Assembly: GCA_020160935.1 (NCBI GenBank)
Contig: JAIUPL010000022.1
Coordinates: 1-64,000, forward strand
Length of the DNA: 64,000 bases
Source: Bacteroidota bacterium
GTDB taxonomy: Bacteria > Bacteroidota > Bacteroidia > Chitinophagales > Saprospiraceae
Direction of reading: 5' to 3'
Shown here: positions 25,377 to 34,690 of the stretch, piece after piece
Layout of the letters: every line of letters begins with the position of its first letter
Numbering within the stretch: the stretch's first letter is position 1
Notes under the pieces: generated by a model
Told to the model about the DNA's origin: nothing
The model's input: only the letters and a program-made list of their open reading frames with translations
The model's database searches: none
Made by a program: the position numbers and the translations under genes

Positions 25377-25943
25377 GTGGTGGGAATCCAGCACACACAC
25401 AAAGACTCAGCAAGTATCAAGCCGCATCGCTCGGCCTGGACGATGTACTACGTCAACTACGCCACCAACCTCAGCCTGAGCAAAATGGCCGACCACAAAG
25501 CGCATATCCTGATTGGCCTCAATTTGTTTCTCTTGTCTTTTTTTGTCACCAAAAAACACCTCGGAGTCCTCGCAAGGGTAGATGGGTACATCATCCCCAA
25601 TATACTGCTCATCACCTCCTGCCTGGCAAGTATTGTGCTGTGTCTGCTGGTGGCACGCCCGATTTTATCAAGTCGAAAGATGGCGCAGGAGCAAACCAAC
25701 TGGTTCTTTTTCGACAGTTTCAAACATCATACGGTAGAGGAGTTTCACCAGGCTATTTTTGATTTGCAACATGACCAGCATGCCGTACACGAGGCCATGA
25801 GCCGCGATTTGTACTGGATGGGCCTGTCGCTGTCGCGTAAATACAGGCTCCTGACCATGGCCTATCGCGTCTTCATCTATTGCCAACTCACGACAGCGCT
25901 GGTGTATTTTGCTTTTTTTGCCTGGAACCATCTACAGAGGTGA
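25377..25943 (+). CDS. Orphan PycTM/DUF5706-type membrane effector
   Basis: About 188 residues if it starts at GTG 25377, or 166 from ATG 25443; the frame is open back to 25236. Two close membrane helices (HILIGLNLFLLSFFV; IIPNILLITSCLASIVLCLLVA), a cytosolic helical stretch (FDSFKHHTVEEFHQAIFDL, SRDLYWMGLSLSRKYRLL) and a final helix (QLTTALVYFAFFAW) match the PycTM/DUF5706 domain. That domain is the membrane-disrupting effector of Pycsar anti-phage systems and also the C-terminal half of HD-phosphohydrolase fusions in Bacteroidota. No cyclase or HD domain is present. It may be a 5'-truncated remnant or a stand-alone form. The stop is repeat-derived. Confidence 0.7.
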   Translation: MVGIQHTHKDSASIKPHRSAWTMYYVNYATNLSLSKMADHKAHILIGLNLFLLSFFVTKKHLGVLARVDGYIIPNILLITSCLASIVLCLLVARPILSSRKMAQEQTNWFFFDSFKHHTVEEFHQAIFDLQHDQHAVHEAMSRDLYWMGLSLSRKYRLLTMAYRVFIYCQLTTALVYFAFFAWNHLQR

Positions 25944-25968
25944 GAAGCGAAAGGTGAGAAGTGAGAAT
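25936..25968. repeat. One-sided GTGAGAAGCGAGAGG arm
   Basis: AGAGGTGAGAAGCGAAAGG and one further GTGAGAAGTGAG unit follow the PycTM gene and contain its TGA stop. No mirrored arm follows before the rplU promoter. Confidence 0.7.
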
Positions 25969-26041
25969 GGCATCACCTCAACGAATAAATAAAATGGCAG
26001 TACTGGAACGGGCCATTATCAGCATTTTTTTGCAGCAACCC

Positions 26042-26072
26042 TTGGTTTTTTACACCTGTCGGCGTACCTTTG
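26042..26072 (+). promoter_or_regulatory. Promoter of rplU-rpmA
   Basis: TTGG at 26042 (the -33 element) and TACCTTTG at 26065-26072 (-7) are 19 bases apart, the best consensus promoter in the window. The leader to rplU is about 45 bases. Confidence 0.7.
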
Positions 26073-26122
26073 CGCGCTCTTTTAGACAAAAGGGTTTAAT
26101 TCACTAAATTTTCATTATCAAT

Positions 26123-26434
26123 ATGTTCGCAATTGTTTCCATCGCCGGTCAACAATTCAAAGTTGAGGAAGGTCAGCAGATCTTCGTCCACCGGCTGGCA
26201 GCGAATGAAGGAGATTCGGTTTCCTTCGATGCCGTACACCTCGTAGAGAATGAGGGTAAAGTTTCCCTGGGTACGCCCGTTCTGCGCGGCGCCAGCGTGA
26301 AAGCCAGCGTTTTGGGCCACGTAAAAGGCGATAAAGTGATCGTTTTCCACAAGAAACGCCGTAAAGGCTACCGCAAGAAAAACGGCCACCGCCAAGCGTT
26401 TACCAAAATCAAAATCGAGTCCATCGCGCTGTAA
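26123..26434 (+). CDS. rplU: 50S ribosomal protein L21
   Basis: 103 residues, the canonical length, ending near HRQAFTKIKIESIAL. It contains the typical AGQQFKVEEGQ start and the KVIVFHKKRRKGYRKKNGHR RNA-binding stretch. It binds 23S rRNA in the large subunit. It has no C-terminal extension, although some Bacteroidota L21 proteins carry a Lys/Ala-rich linker and a helix-hairpin-helix tail; in this genome that tail is on L27, the next gene in the operon. Confidence 0.97.
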   Translation: MFAIVSIAGQQFKVEEGQQIFVHRLAANEGDSVSFDAVHLVENEGKVSLGTPVLRGASVKASVLGHVKGDKVIVFHKKRRKGYRKKNGHRQAFTKIKIESIAL

Positions 26435-26498
26435 TACAGCCTGCCGGACCGCTCCAAACGAAACCGTTTTTTCTCAACGACAATTTACTCTTTGAAAA

Positions 26499-27191
26499 AT
26501 GGCACATAAAAAAGGTGTAGGTAGTACCGACAACGGCCGCGACAGTAAAAGTAAGCGCCTCGGTGTAAAACTCTTCGGCGGCCAAACCGCCCTGGCTGGT
26601 AATATCCTCGTTCGCCAACGCGGCACCCGCTTCCATGCAGGTGAAAACGTGTATATCGGACGCGACCATACGCTGCACGCTGCAATTGATGGCGTAGTAG
26701 TTTTTAAACGCGGCAAACACGACCGCAACTTTGTGAGCGTTATCCCTGCCGCTGCAGTGGTAGCCACACAGGTAAAAGAAACCGTAGCGCCTGCTGCTCC
26801 AAAAGCAGAAAAACCTGCTGCTCCTAAAAAGGAAAAAGCCGCTGAAGTGGCTGAAGCACCGGTAGCAGAAGAAGTGGCTGCTCCTAAAGCAGAAAAACCC
26901 GCTGCTGCAAAAAAAGAAAAAGGCCCGAAACTCGACGACCTGAAAATCGTGGAAGGTGTAGGCCCGAAAATTGAAACGCTGCTGAAAGAAGGCGGCATCA
27001 ATACCTGGGCTGAACTGGCCGAGGCTCCGGTAGATCGCCTGAAAGAAATTCTGGACGCTGCCGGCCCCCGCTACCAAATCCACGACCCCAGCACCTGGCC
27101 CGCTCAGGCCAAGTTTGCCGCAGAAGGCAAATTTGACGAACTGAAAGAATACCAGGAAGTGCTGATGGGCGGTCGCGACGTGAAAGAATAA
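26499..27191 (+). CDS. rpmA: 50S ribosomal protein L27 with a helix-hairpin-helix C-terminal extension
   Basis: 230 residues, against about 85 for normal L27. Residues 1-87 are ordinary L27 ([49 protein letters not shown]). Residues about 95-145 form a Lys/Ala/Pro/Glu linker ([11 protein letters not shown] repeats). Residues about 148-230 form a helix-hairpin-helix domain ([20 protein letters not shown]) ending in a conserved tail ([20 protein letters not shown]). The extra domain is related to the DUF4332/HhH tails seen on L21 of other Bacteroidota. The reading frame is continuous and codon use is uniform, so the fusion looks real. Confidence 0.93.
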   Translation: MAHKKGVGSTDNGRDSKSKRLGVKLFGGQTALAGNILVRQRGTRFHAGENVYIGRDHTLHAAIDGVVVFKRGKHDRNFVSVIPAAAVVATQVKETVAPAAPKAEKPAAPKKEKAAEVAEAPVAEEVAAPKAEKPAAAKKEKGPKLDDLKIVEGVGPKIETLLKEGGINTWAELAEAPVDRLKEILDAAGPRYQIHDPSTWPAQAKFAAEGKFDELKEYQEVLMGGRDVKE

Positions 27192-27200
27192 ATGACTTTG

Positions 27201-27234
27201 AAAATGCTGCTTGCGAAAGCGGCATTTTCTTTTT
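27201..27234 (+). terminator. Terminator after rpmA
   Basis: AAAATGCTGCTT ... AAGCGGCATTTT hairpin followed by CTTTTT, 10 bases after the rpmA stop. Confidence 0.8.
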
Positions 27235-27302
27235 ATAATTGCAGCTCAAAACAATTCGACATAAGAAGTTTTTGTTTTCATAGCTTAATTTTTTAGTTGT
27301 TG

Positions 27303-27331
27303 CCCCGGCTGTAATTAGTCGGGGTTTTTTT
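27303..27331 (+). terminator. Second terminator, abutting kynU
   Basis: CCCCGGCT pairs with AGTCGGGG around a 6-base loop and is followed by seven T. The T-run ends at the first possible kynU start (27332). It may be an attenuator or simply the end of the ribosomal operon. Confidence 0.75.
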
Positions 27332-27346
27332 ATGCCACTAACCACC

Positions 27347-28606
27347 ATGCACATTCAAAATACCCTGGAGGCCGCTCGCCTTGCCGACCAGCAAGACCCA
27401 CTCCACGCCTACCGCGACCAATTTATTTTTCCCCAACACAACAGCCAGGATTGCCTGTACTTCTGTGGCAACTCCCTGGGCTTGCAACCCAAAAGCATCC
27501 GCCCGGCGCTCCTGCACGAACTCGACCACTGGGCTGAACACGGTGTAGAAGGTCACTTTCGGGGCGACATGCCCTGGATGCATTACCATCGCTTCCTCAC
27601 CGAAGCCGCCGCCCGCCTCGTAGGCGCCCTGCCCGAAGAAGTGGTAGTAATGAACACCCTCACGGTCAACCTGCACCTGATGATGGTGTCGTTTTACCGC
27701 CCCACTGCGCAGCGCTACAAAATTATCATGGAGGCCGGCGCCTTCCCCAGCGACCAGTACGCCATGGAAAGCCAGGTGCGCTGGCACGGGTTCGCCCCCG
27801 ACGACGCTATTGTCGAAATTGCGCCCCGCCCGGGCGAAGACACCTTGCGCACAGAAGATATTCTGCAAACCATTGAAAAAGAGGCCGATACATTGGCACT
27901 CGTCATGTTTGGCGGCGTGAATTACTATACCGGGCAATTTTACGAACTGGAAAAAATAGCCGCCGCAGCCCGAAAAGCAGGCGCTTTTGTGGGCTTCGAT
28001 CTGGCGCATGCTGCCGGTAATGTGCCGCTGCAATTGCACGATTGGGGCGCCGACTTTGCCGTGTGGTGCAGTTACAAATACCTGAATTCGGGCCCGGGTG
28101 GCCCTTCCGGTGCATTCGTACACCAGCGCCACGCCGACAATCCTGCTATTCCCCGTTTTGCCGGCTGGTGGGGCCACGATGAAAACGAGCGTTTTCAAAT
28201 GAAAAAGGGCTTCAAACCGATGCGCGGCGCCGCGGGCTGGCAACTCAGTAATGCCCAGATTTTTTCCTTTGCAGCCCACAAAGCCAGCCTCGACATCTTC
28301 GACCAGGCGGGAATGGATGCCTTGCGCACCAAAAGCCTGCAACTAACAGCCTATCTGGAGCAAGTACTCACCGCAGCACAGGGCAACCGCGCACTGTACC
28401 GCATTATCACCCCTGCCGACCCCGCGGCACGCGGCTGCCAGTTGTCCTTGCTGACCGACCATCGCGGAAAAGCCCTGTTCGAATATTTGTCTGAAAATGG
28501 CGTCGTAGCCGACTGGCGCGAACCCAATGTGATCCGCTTTGCGCCCGTACCCCTTTATAGCAGTTTTGAAGATGTGTGGCGGCTGGGAAAACTGATTAGA
28601 GGGTGA
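27347..28606 (+). CDS. kynU: Kynureninase
   Basis: About 419 residues, a PLP-dependent fold type I enzyme that cleaves kynurenine or 3-hydroxykynurenine to (3-hydroxy)anthranilate and alanine. Visible family marks are FCGNSLGLQPKS near the N-terminus, GVNYYTGQFYEL, VGFDLAHAAGNVPL, and the PLP Lys in VWCSYKYLNSGPGGPSGAFVH. With the dioxygenase at 1802 it gives two steps of the kynurenine route to quinolinate and NAD. The start is placed at ATG 27347 because ATG 27332 sits against the terminator T-run. The TGA stop is the first unit of the following palindrome. Confidence 0.96.
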   Translation: MHIQNTLEAARLADQQDPLHAYRDQFIFPQHNSQDCLYFCGNSLGLQPKSIRPALLHELDHWAEHGVEGHFRGDMPWMHYHRFLTEAAARLVGALPEEVVVMNTLTVNLHLMMVSFYRPTAQRYKIIMEAGAFPSDQYAMESQVRWHGFAPDDAIVEIAPRPGEDTLRTEDILQTIEKEADTLALVMFGGVNYYTGQFYELEKIAAAARKAGAFVGFDLAHAAGNVPLQLHDWGADFAVWCSYKYLNSGPGGPSGAFVHQRHADNPAIPRFAGWWGHDENERFQMKKGFKPMRGAAGWQLSNAQIFSFAAHKASLDIFDQAGMDALRTKSLQLTAYLEQVLTAAQGNRALYRIITPADPAARGCQLSLLTDHRGKALFEYLSENGVVADWREPNVIRFAPVPLYSSFEDVWRLGKLIRG

Positions 28607-28799
28607 GAGAGTGAGAGCGTGAGAGAGTGAGAGGGTGAGAGATGTGAGAGTCCGTAGAGTGTACCGCTTGTTTCATTGAGTTTTTTTGAGCGGAGCGGCA
28701 CACTCTACGGGCTCTCACATCTCTCACCCTCTCACATCTCTCACCCTCTCACTCTCTCACCCTCTCACGCTCTCACTCTCTCTCACCTCTAATCATCTC
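28597..28799. repeat. Composite palindrome, GTGAGAG arms, CGTAGAGTGTACCGCTTG core
   Basis: GTGAGAG units at 28602-28648 and mirrored units at 28713-28790. The core at about 28650-28712 is CCGTAGAGTGTACCGCTTG ... AGCGGCACACTCTACGG. Both outer edges read ATTAGAGG when entered from outside, so an 8-base border is mirrored as well. It lies between convergent kynU and the nitroreductase gene. Confidence 0.92.
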
Positions 28800-29359
28800 C
28801 ACACCACCTTCTCCTCCACAGCCCCTCTCTTCCCTGGAATTTCCGGCATTTCATGCCAGCCCATATAAAACAGGCCCAGGCAGCGCTCGCCTTCGCCGAG
28901 GCCCAGAAATTCATTGGCTTCCAGGGCGGCTTTCGGGCTGCTCCAGTAGCAACCGAGGTTGATGGCGGTACAACTCAGCCACATGTTTTGCACAGCCATG
29001 GCGACCGACGCAATTTCTTCCCATTCAGGGATGCGGGCCTCCGGGTCGCGGCGCATGATGATCGCAATGACGGCGCCTGCCAGCAAGGGGTTTTCGCCGG
29101 CTTTCTGCATTTTTTCTTCTGTAAACAGTTCAGGCGCCGTGTTTTTGCGAAAAAAATCGGACATGTAAGCACTTAGTTCCTTACGACTGTTTTCAGAATG
29201 AAATACCTGAAAACGCCAGGGTTCGGTAAGGCGGTGCGTAGGCGCCTGGTTGGCATTTTCCAGAATCTGCTCGATCACCGATCGGCCGATGGCTTTGCCT
29301 TGGATGTATGTTTTCGGGAAAATAGCCCGGCGCTTGTGTATGAGGGTAGAAATATCCAT
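28793..29359 (-). CDS. Nitroreductase-family flavoprotein
   Basis: 188 residues. The N-terminal FMN-binding stretch (KRRAIFPKTY), the substrate-pocket segment NQAPTHRLTEPWRFQVF, and the C-terminal WLSCTAINLGCYWSSP and FYMGWHEMPEIPGKR fit the small nitroreductase family (FMN-dependent NAD(P)H oxidoreductases). It is a likely dimeric cytosolic enzyme reducing nitro-aromatics or quinones; the physiological substrate is unknown. It ends at the palindrome border (TGATTAGAGG). Confidence 0.88.
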   Translation of the reverse strand: MDISTLIHKRRAIFPKTYIQGKAIGRSVIEQILENANQAPTHRLTEPWRFQVFHSENSRKELSAYMSDFFRKNTAPELFTEEKMQKAGENPLLAGAVIAIIMRRDPEARIPEWEEIASVAMAVQNMWLSCTAINLGCYWSSPKAALEANEFLGLGEGERCLGLFYMGWHEMPEIPGKRGAVEEKVVWR

Positions 29360-29363
29360 TGTT

Positions 29364-29548
29364 TAGTTATCTGTTATCAGTTATTGGTTATCAGGGTGGT
29401 AATGGAGCATTCGTATATATGTTTGGTTTCCGGGATAGGCGACGAAGAAATAAGTCTTTCAATCGGCGTTTTCATATTAGAGTGGCCAAACACAAGTACA
29501 AAGGTACCCTTACCACCCTGATAACCAATAACCAATAACTGATAACTA
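29364..29548. repeat. Composite palindrome, GTTATCAGTTATTGG arms
   Basis: Arms TTAGTTATCTGTTATCAG and following GTTATTGG units at 29364-29390 are mirrored at about 29518-29548. The long core includes GGGTGGTAA mirrored by TTACCACCC and contains TTAGAGTGGCCAAAC, similar to the GTTATGA-class cores at 7611 and 52596. It lies between the nitroreductase start and the radA stop (TAG). Confidence 0.88.
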
Positions 29549-30931
29549 CACGAAGAGTGCGCTCTTCAGTTCCTCTACCTTGCCCAGCGTCTGAATGCGG
29601 ATTCCGAAGCGTTTGGGGTCGATGCCTTTCATGCCGTATTTGGACACATAAATTTCCTTGAAGCCCAGTCGGTCGGCCTCGGTGATGCGTTGTTCGACGC
29701 GCTGAACGGCCCTGATTTCTCCACTGAGGCCCACCTCACCGGCAAAACACACGTTGGAAGGCACACTCACATCCATCAGACTGGAAATAAGCGACACGAC
29801 AATAGCCAGGTCGATGGCAGGGTCTTCGACACGGATACCGCCTGCGAGGTTCAGGAAAACGTCGTTCATGCTGAAAAAATAGCCACAACGTTTTTCCAGC
29901 ACCGCCAACAACATCGACAGTCGGCGCATATCAAAACCCGTAGCGGAGCGCTGTGGCGTACCAAAAACGGCTTTCGACACCAGTGCCTGCGTTTCAATGA
30001 GCATGGGGCGCATACCTTCCATGGTGGCAGCCACGGCACAGCCACTGAGTTCCTCGTCTTTCTGGCTGAGCAGCAGTTCGGAAGGGTTGCTTACTTCACG
30101 TAGCCCCGCGCTTTGCATTTCGTAAATACCCATTTCGTCGGTGCTGCCGAAGCGGTTTTTCAACGTGCGCAAAATGCGGTAGGTATTGTGCCGGTCGCCT
30201 TCAAATTGCAACACACAATCCACGATGTGCTCCAGCAGTTTCGGACCCGCTATGTCGCCTTCCTTGTTGATATGGCCGATCAGAAAAATGGGAATATTGG
30301 TTTCCTTGGCAAAACGCAGCAGTTCGCCAGCACATTCGCGTACCTGTGCTATACCGCCCGGCGCCGAATCGAGGTGCGGCGTACTCATGGTCTGGATCGA
30401 ATCGACAATCATGAGTTGCGGCTGAAGGTCATGGGCCTGTTGCAGGATTTTGGTGGTGTTGGTTTCGGTCAGGATAAAACACTCGGACTTGAAATCGGCC
30501 ACCCTGTCGGCGCGCATCTTGATCTGTTCTTCACTTTCCTCACCGCTCACATACAGGATACGCGCAGGGGTTTTCATAGCCACCTGGAGCAGCAGCGTAC
30601 TTTTGCCGATACCCGGCTGTCCGCCGATGAGCACCAACGAACCGGGCACGATGCCGCCGCCCAGCACGCGGTTGAGTTCCTGGTCGGGTGTGGCCAGTCG
30701 CACGGTGCGGCCTGTTTGTACCTGCTGCAGCAACACGGCTTTGGGTGCTTCCGATTTGCCGCCCGCACCTGCCGGCGCCCATGATTTGCGTTTTTCTTCC
30801 GCTACGGTCTCTTTTTGTATCAATTCTTCCTGATACGTGTTCCATTCGCCGCAATGCGGGCATTTTCCCAGCCATTTCGGGGAGGAAGCGCCGCAGCTGG
30901 AGCAGAAGAATATGGTGCGTGGTTTGGCCAT
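29546..30931 (-). CDS. radA: DNA repair protein RadA
   Basis: 461 residues, the normal length. An N-terminal C4 zinc finger (FFCSSCGASSPKWLGKCPHC), a RecA-like ATPase (Walker A GGQPGIGKSTLL, Walker B LMIVDSIQTM), the RadA-specific KNRFG motif (LKNRFGSTDEMGIYEM) and a Lon-like C-terminal domain (VEDPAIDLAIVVSLISS, GEVGLSGEIRAVQRVEQR) are all present. It is a branch-migration helicase in recombinational repair. A GTGAGAG palindrome fills the gap to mfd downstream in genome order. Confidence 0.97.
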   Translation of the reverse strand: MAKPRTIFFCSSCGASSPKWLGKCPHCGEWNTYQEELIQKETVAEEKRKSWAPAGAGGKSEAPKAVLLQQVQTGRTVRLATPDQELNRVLGGGIVPGSLVLIGGQPGIGKSTLLLQVAMKTPARILYVSGEESEEQIKMRADRVADFKSECFILTETNTTKILQQAHDLQPQLMIVDSIQTMSTPHLDSAPGGIAQVRECAGELLRFAKETNIPIFLIGHINKEGDIAGPKLLEHIVDCVLQFEGDRHNTYRILRTLKNRFGSTDEMGIYEMQSAGLREVSNPSELLLSQKDEELSGCAVAATMEGMRPMLIETQALVSKAVFGTPQRSATGFDMRRLSMLLAVLEKRCGYFFSMNDVFLNLAGGIRVEDPAIDLAIVVSLISSLMDVSVPSNVCFAGEVGLSGEIRAVQRVEQRITEADRLGFKEIYVSKYGMKGIDPKRFGIRIQTLGKVEELKSALFV

Positions 30932-30933
30932 GA

Positions 30934-31196
30934 TCAGAGGTGAGAAGTGAGAAGTGAGAGAGTGAGAGAAGTGAGAGGGTGAGAGAAGTGAGAGAGTGAG
31001 AGATGTGAGAGCGTGAGAGAAGTGAGAGGGTGAGAGAAGTGAGAGGGTGAGAGATGTGAGAGTCCGTAGAGTGTGCCGCTCCGCTCAAAAAAACTCAATG
31101 AAACAAGCGGTACACTCTACGGACTCTCACGCTCTCACATCTCTCACGCTCTCACACTCTCACATCTCTCACTCTCTCACTTCTCTCACCCTCTCA
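30934..31196. repeat. Composite palindrome, GTGAGAG arms, overlapping the mfd 3' end
   Basis: GTGAGAGA/GAAGTGAGAG units at 30938-31058 and mirrored units at 31121-31196. The core at about 31061-31121 is CCGTAGAGTGTGCCGCTCC ... GCGGTACACTCTACGG. The right arm encodes the last residues of Mfd (ERVREVRE) and its TGA stop. Confidence 0.93.
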
Positions 31197-33604
31197 ATTT
31201 GTTCCAGCAGACTTTTTACGGCTTTCAAACTCCATACTTCGTCTTGTACCAGAATAAGATCCTTATTGGTTTGTTTCAGTGAAATGCCCATGATACGGCC
31301 TTTACTGGCCACAAGTTGGGCAATTTTCTGGAAATGTTCCGTTTCATAAAACGACGACTGCGGGTCGCTGATAAAATAACAGCGCAATTTACCCCCTTTC
31401 AGAATAAGCCGCTCGAAGCCGATTTTTTTGCATACCCATTGCAGGCGCAGGGCCTCGAACAGGGCTTCAACGGGTTTGGGCAATTTTTCTCCAAAACGGT
31501 CTTTCAGGCGCTGGGCAAATGCCGCGATACCTTCCTCGTTTTCTACATTGTTCAGTTCGGTGTACAAATTGAGGCGCTCCTGCGCATTGCTCACATACTC
31601 GTCTGGAATAAGCATTTCCACGTCCGTTTCGATGGTCACGTCGCGCACATACGAGCCGCGCTGGGCAATTTCTTCCTTGAAAATATCCTTGAAATCGGTC
31701 TCTTTCAGTTCCTGAATGGCCTCATCGAGGATTTTCTGGTAGGTTTCAAAACCAATGTCGGCAATAAAGCCTGATTGCTCGCCACCGAGCAGGTTGCCCG
31801 CGCCGCGTATGTCGAGGTCGCGCATGGCCACCTGAAAACCCGAGCCGAGGTCGCTGAATTCCTCGATGGTTTTCAGGCGTTTGCGCGCTTCCTGGGTGAG
31901 TACGCTCATAGGCGGCGCAAAAAGGTAGCAGTAGGCTTTGGCATTGGAACGGCCCACGCGGCCGCGCAACTGGTGCAGGTCGCTGAGGCCGAACATATCG
32001 GCACGGTTGATAATAATGGTGTTGGCATTGGGGATATCAAGCCCGGTTTCGATGATATTGGTACAAGCCAGTACATCGAATTTTCGGTCGATAAAATCGA
32101 CAAGCACTTTTTCCAGATGGTCGGCGTCCAGTTGGCCGTGGGCCATGGCTACATCGATGTCGGGGCAGAGACGCTGGAGCAGTTCAACAATTTTAGGCAG
32201 GTCGTTCACGCGGTTGTGCACAAAATACACCTGCCCGCCACGGTTGATTTCGGCGTAAATCGTTTCCCGAATCAGGTCTTCATCAAACACCCGTATTTCG
32301 GTATGAATAGGTTGCCGGTTGGGCGGCGGCGTGCGGATCACCGAGAGGTCGCGGGCGGCCATGAGCGAAAACTGCAGGGTGCGCGGAATCGGCGTCGCTG
32401 TGAGGGTCAGCGTATCTACGTTGATTTTCAGGGCGCGCAATTTTTCTTTCGACGATACGCCAAATTTCTGTTCCTCGTCCACAATCAGCAGGCCCAGGTC
32501 TTTAAAACCTATCTCTTTGCCGAGCAACGCATGGGTGCCGATGATGATGTCGATCTGGCCGGCCTGGAGTTTTTCCAGGATATGTTTTTTCTCTTTGGCC
32601 GTGCGGAAGCGGTTGATATAGTCGACCGTAACGGGAAATTCCTTGAGGCGTTCGTTGAAAGTTTTCCAGTGCTGGAGCGCCAAAATCGTGGTTGGCACGA
32701 GCACCGCCACCTGTTTGCCATCCGTGCAGGCCTTGAACGCGGCGCGAATGGCTACTTCTGTTTTTCCAAAACCTACGTCGCCGCAAATAAGCCGATCCAT
32801 GGGGTATTCCTTTTCCATGTCGGCCTTGACGTCGTTGGTGGCCTTGAACTGATCAGGCGTGTCTTCGTACAAAAACGAGGCTTCCAGTTCGGTTTGCAGG
32901 TAGCCATCGGGCGGAAAAGCGTGGCCTTTGGCATTGCGGCGGCCGGCGTACAGTTTGATCAGTTCGGCCGCAATATCCTTGATGCGTTTTTTGGTGCGCG
33001 CCTTGAGTTGTTTCCACGAATCGGAGCCGATTTTGGAGAGTTGCGGCGGCGTGCCTTCCTGCCCGATGTACTTGGAAATTTTGTGCAGCGAGTGAATGCT
33101 GACGTACAGGATGTCGTTGTTTTTGTAATTGAGGCGCACGGCTTCCTGCATCTGTCCGCCGATTTCGATTTTTTGCAGTCCTGCGAATTTCCCGATTCCG
33201 TGGTCGATGTGCGTCACGAAGTCGCCCGGCGCCAGTTCGCGCAGGATACGGGTGTTCAGCGCCTGTTCTCTGGTAAAACCCTGCCGAATCTTGTACTGAT
33301 GGTAGCGCTGGAAAATCTGGTGGTCGGTGAGGACGGCAATTTTCAGGTCTTCATCCACAAATCCTTCATGGATAGGCGTATCAACCGGCAGGAAAGCAAT
33401 ATCCGCTTTCAGTTCCTTGAAAATGGAAGCCAGGCGGTCGAACTGTTTGGTATTTTCAGAGCAAATATAAATCTCGTACCCCGCCGTTTTCCACTCGTGA
33501 AGCGTACGGATCAGGAGGTCAAAATTTTTGTTGAAAGAGGGTTGTGGCCGGGAGTGAAAGGTAATGGGACCGGATTTTACTCCCGCCGCGGATACTTGCG
33601 ACAT
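31169..33604 (-). CDS. mfd: Transcription-repair coupling factor Mfd lacking the UvrB-homology module
   Basis: About 811 residues against roughly 1100 for full Mfd. It begins in the equivalent of domain D3 ([26 protein letters not shown]). The RNA-polymerase-interaction domain ([31 protein letters not shown]), the translocase lobes (Walker [17 protein letters not shown] box [18 protein letters not shown]) and C-terminal D7 follow. Domains D1a-D2-D1b, which resemble UvrB and bind UvrA, are absent. A good -7 box (TATCTTTG, 33624-33631) lies just upstream and a divergent gene begins at 33728, so no room exists for the missing part. The last eight codons come from a palindrome arm. Confidence 0.95.
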   Translation of the reverse strand: MSQVSAAGVKSGPITFHSRPQPSFNKNFDLLIRTLHEWKTAGYEIYICSENTKQFDRLASIFKELKADIAFLPVDTPIHEGFVDEDLKIAVLTDHQIFQRYHQYKIRQGFTREQALNTRILRELAPGDFVTHIDHGIGKFAGLQKIEIGGQMQEAVRLNYKNNDILYVSIHSLHKISKYIGQEGTPPQLSKIGSDSWKQLKARTKKRIKDIAAELIKLYAGRRNAKGHAFPPDGYLQTELEASFLYEDTPDQFKATNDVKADMEKEYPMDRLICGDVGFGKTEVAIRAAFKACTDGKQVAVLVPTTILALQHWKTFNERLKEFPVTVDYINRFRTAKEKKHILEKLQAGQIDIIIGTHALLGKEIGFKDLGLLIVDEEQKFGVSSKEKLRALKINVDTLTLTATPIPRTLQFSLMAARDLSVIRTPPPNRQPIHTEIRVFDEDLIRETIYAEINRGGQVYFVHNRVNDLPKIVELLQRLCPDIDVAMAHGQLDADHLEKVLVDFIDRKFDVLACTNIIETGLDIPNANTIIINRADMFGLSDLHQLRGRVGRSNAKAYCYLFAPPMSVLTQEARKRLKTIEEFSDLGSGFQVAMRDLDIRGAGNLLGGEQSGFIADIGFETYQKILDEAIQELKETDFKDIFKEEIAQRGSYVRDVTIETDVEMLIPDEYVSNAQERLNLYTELNNVENEEGIAAFAQRLKDRFGEKLPKPVEALFEALRLQWVCKKIGFERLILKGGKLRCYFISDPQSSFYETEHFQKIAQLVASKGRIMGISLKQTNKDLILVQDEVWSLKAVKSLLEQIERVREVRE

Positions 33605-33623
33605 GAAATCTGTTTTGAGAATG

Positions 33624-33631
33624 CAAAGATA
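33624..33631 (-). promoter_or_regulatory. -7 box (TATCTTTG) for the short mfd
   Basis: TAnnTTTG on the minus strand, 19 bases before the ATG at 33604. It supports the short form of mfd being the native gene. Confidence 0.55.
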
Positions 33632-33676
33632 CCCAAGTCGCCGAAACAATTCCTTCTGTTCAATGGCTTGTGGCGT

Positions 33677-33684
33677 TATCTTTG
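33677..33684 (+). promoter_or_regulatory. -7 box (TATCTTTG) for the sugar-nucleotide genes
   Basis: TAnnTTTG match 43 bases before the start at 33728, back to back with the mfd promoter and using the identical octamer. Confidence 0.55.
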
Positions 33685-33727
33685 CGCGGCAATTTTATTG
33701 CCCCTGTTCAAAGTAACATATGATTCA

Positions 33728-34675
33728 ATGACAAAAAAACGAGTGCTCATCGCCGGCGCTGCCGGATTTATCGGTTCGCACCTTTGCGACCGCTTTATGG
33801 CAGAAGGCTATCAGGTAATAGCCATGGACAATTTGCTGACCGGCGACCTGGCCAATATTGAACACCTGTTCAAGGAAAAAGATTTTGAATACTACCACCA
33901 CGACGTCACGAAATTCATCCATGTTCCGGGAAAACTCGACTACATCCTGAATTTTGCGTCGCCTGCCAGCCCCATCGATTACCTGCAAATGCCCATTCAG
34001 ACCCTGAAAGTGGGCGCGCACGGTACGCACAACCTGCTGGGGCTTGCCAAGGAAAAGAAAGCGCGTATTCTGGTGGCCTCTACGTCCGAAGTGTATGGCG
34101 ACCCGCTGGTACACCCGCAAGTGGAAGAATACTGGGGAAATGTGAATCCCGTGGGTCCGCGCGGCGTGTACGACGAAGCCAAACGCTTCCTGGAAGCCAT
34201 CACTATGGCCTACCACAATTACCACCAGGTGGAAACACGCATTATTCGTATTTTCAATACCTACGGCCCGCGTATGCGTGTCAATGACGGCCGCGTTTTG
34301 CCCGCATTTTTCTCACAAGCCATTCGCGGTGAAGGACTTACGGTGTTTGGAGACGGCTCCCAGACGCGCTCGTTCTGCTACGTAGACGACTTGGTGGAGG
34401 GCATTTACCGCCTGTTGTTGAGCGATTACCACCTGCCAGTCAACGTAGGTAACCCATCGGAAATCACCGTGATGCAATTTGCGCACGAAGTGATGGATCT
34501 GGTACAAAACCCGAAAGCGTACATCGACTACCGCCCGCTGCCGGTAGACGACCCGAAACAACGCCAGCCGGACATTACCAAAGCGCGTACGATCCTGGGT
34601 TGGGAACCTAAATTCGACCGCGCCACAGGTATGCGCCTGACATACGAATACTTCAAAAAAGTAGTGACCGTTTAA
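33728..34675 (+). CDS. UDP-glucuronate decarboxylase-like SDR (UXS)
   Basis: About 315 residues. NAD-binding [12 protein letters not shown], the acidic strand end MDNLLTGD, the catalytic Tyr-x-x-x-Lys in [12 protein letters not shown] and the substrate-loop signatures [17 protein letters not shown] and [19 protein letters not shown] all match UDP-xylose synthase-type enzymes. It converts UDP-glucuronate to UDP-xylose for surface glycans. The start is set at ATG 33728; the open frame further upstream only mirrors mfd. It is followed 15 bases later by rfbB and is probably co-transcribed with it. Confidence 0.93.
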   Translation: MTKKRVLIAGAAGFIGSHLCDRFMAEGYQVIAMDNLLTGDLANIEHLFKEKDFEYYHHDVTKFIHVPGKLDYILNFASPASPIDYLQMPIQTLKVGAHGTHNLLGLAKEKKARILVASTSEVYGDPLVHPQVEEYWGNVNPVGPRGVYDEAKRFLEAITMAYHNYHQVETRIIRIFNTYGPRMRVNDGRVLPAFFSQAIRGEGLTVFGDGSQTRSFCYVDDLVEGIYRLLLSDYHLPVNVGNPSEITVMQFAHEVMDLVQNPKAYIDYRPLPVDDPKQRQPDITKARTILGWEPKFDRATGMRLTYEYFKKVVTV

Positions 34676-34690
34676 CCTCGATTTCCTGTC

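Noticed and set aside
31775-33727. N-terminal extension of the UDP-glucuronate decarboxylase frame
   Set aside because: The extension lies entirely antisense to mfd; the SDR fold starts exactly at ATG 33728 with a promoter box before it.
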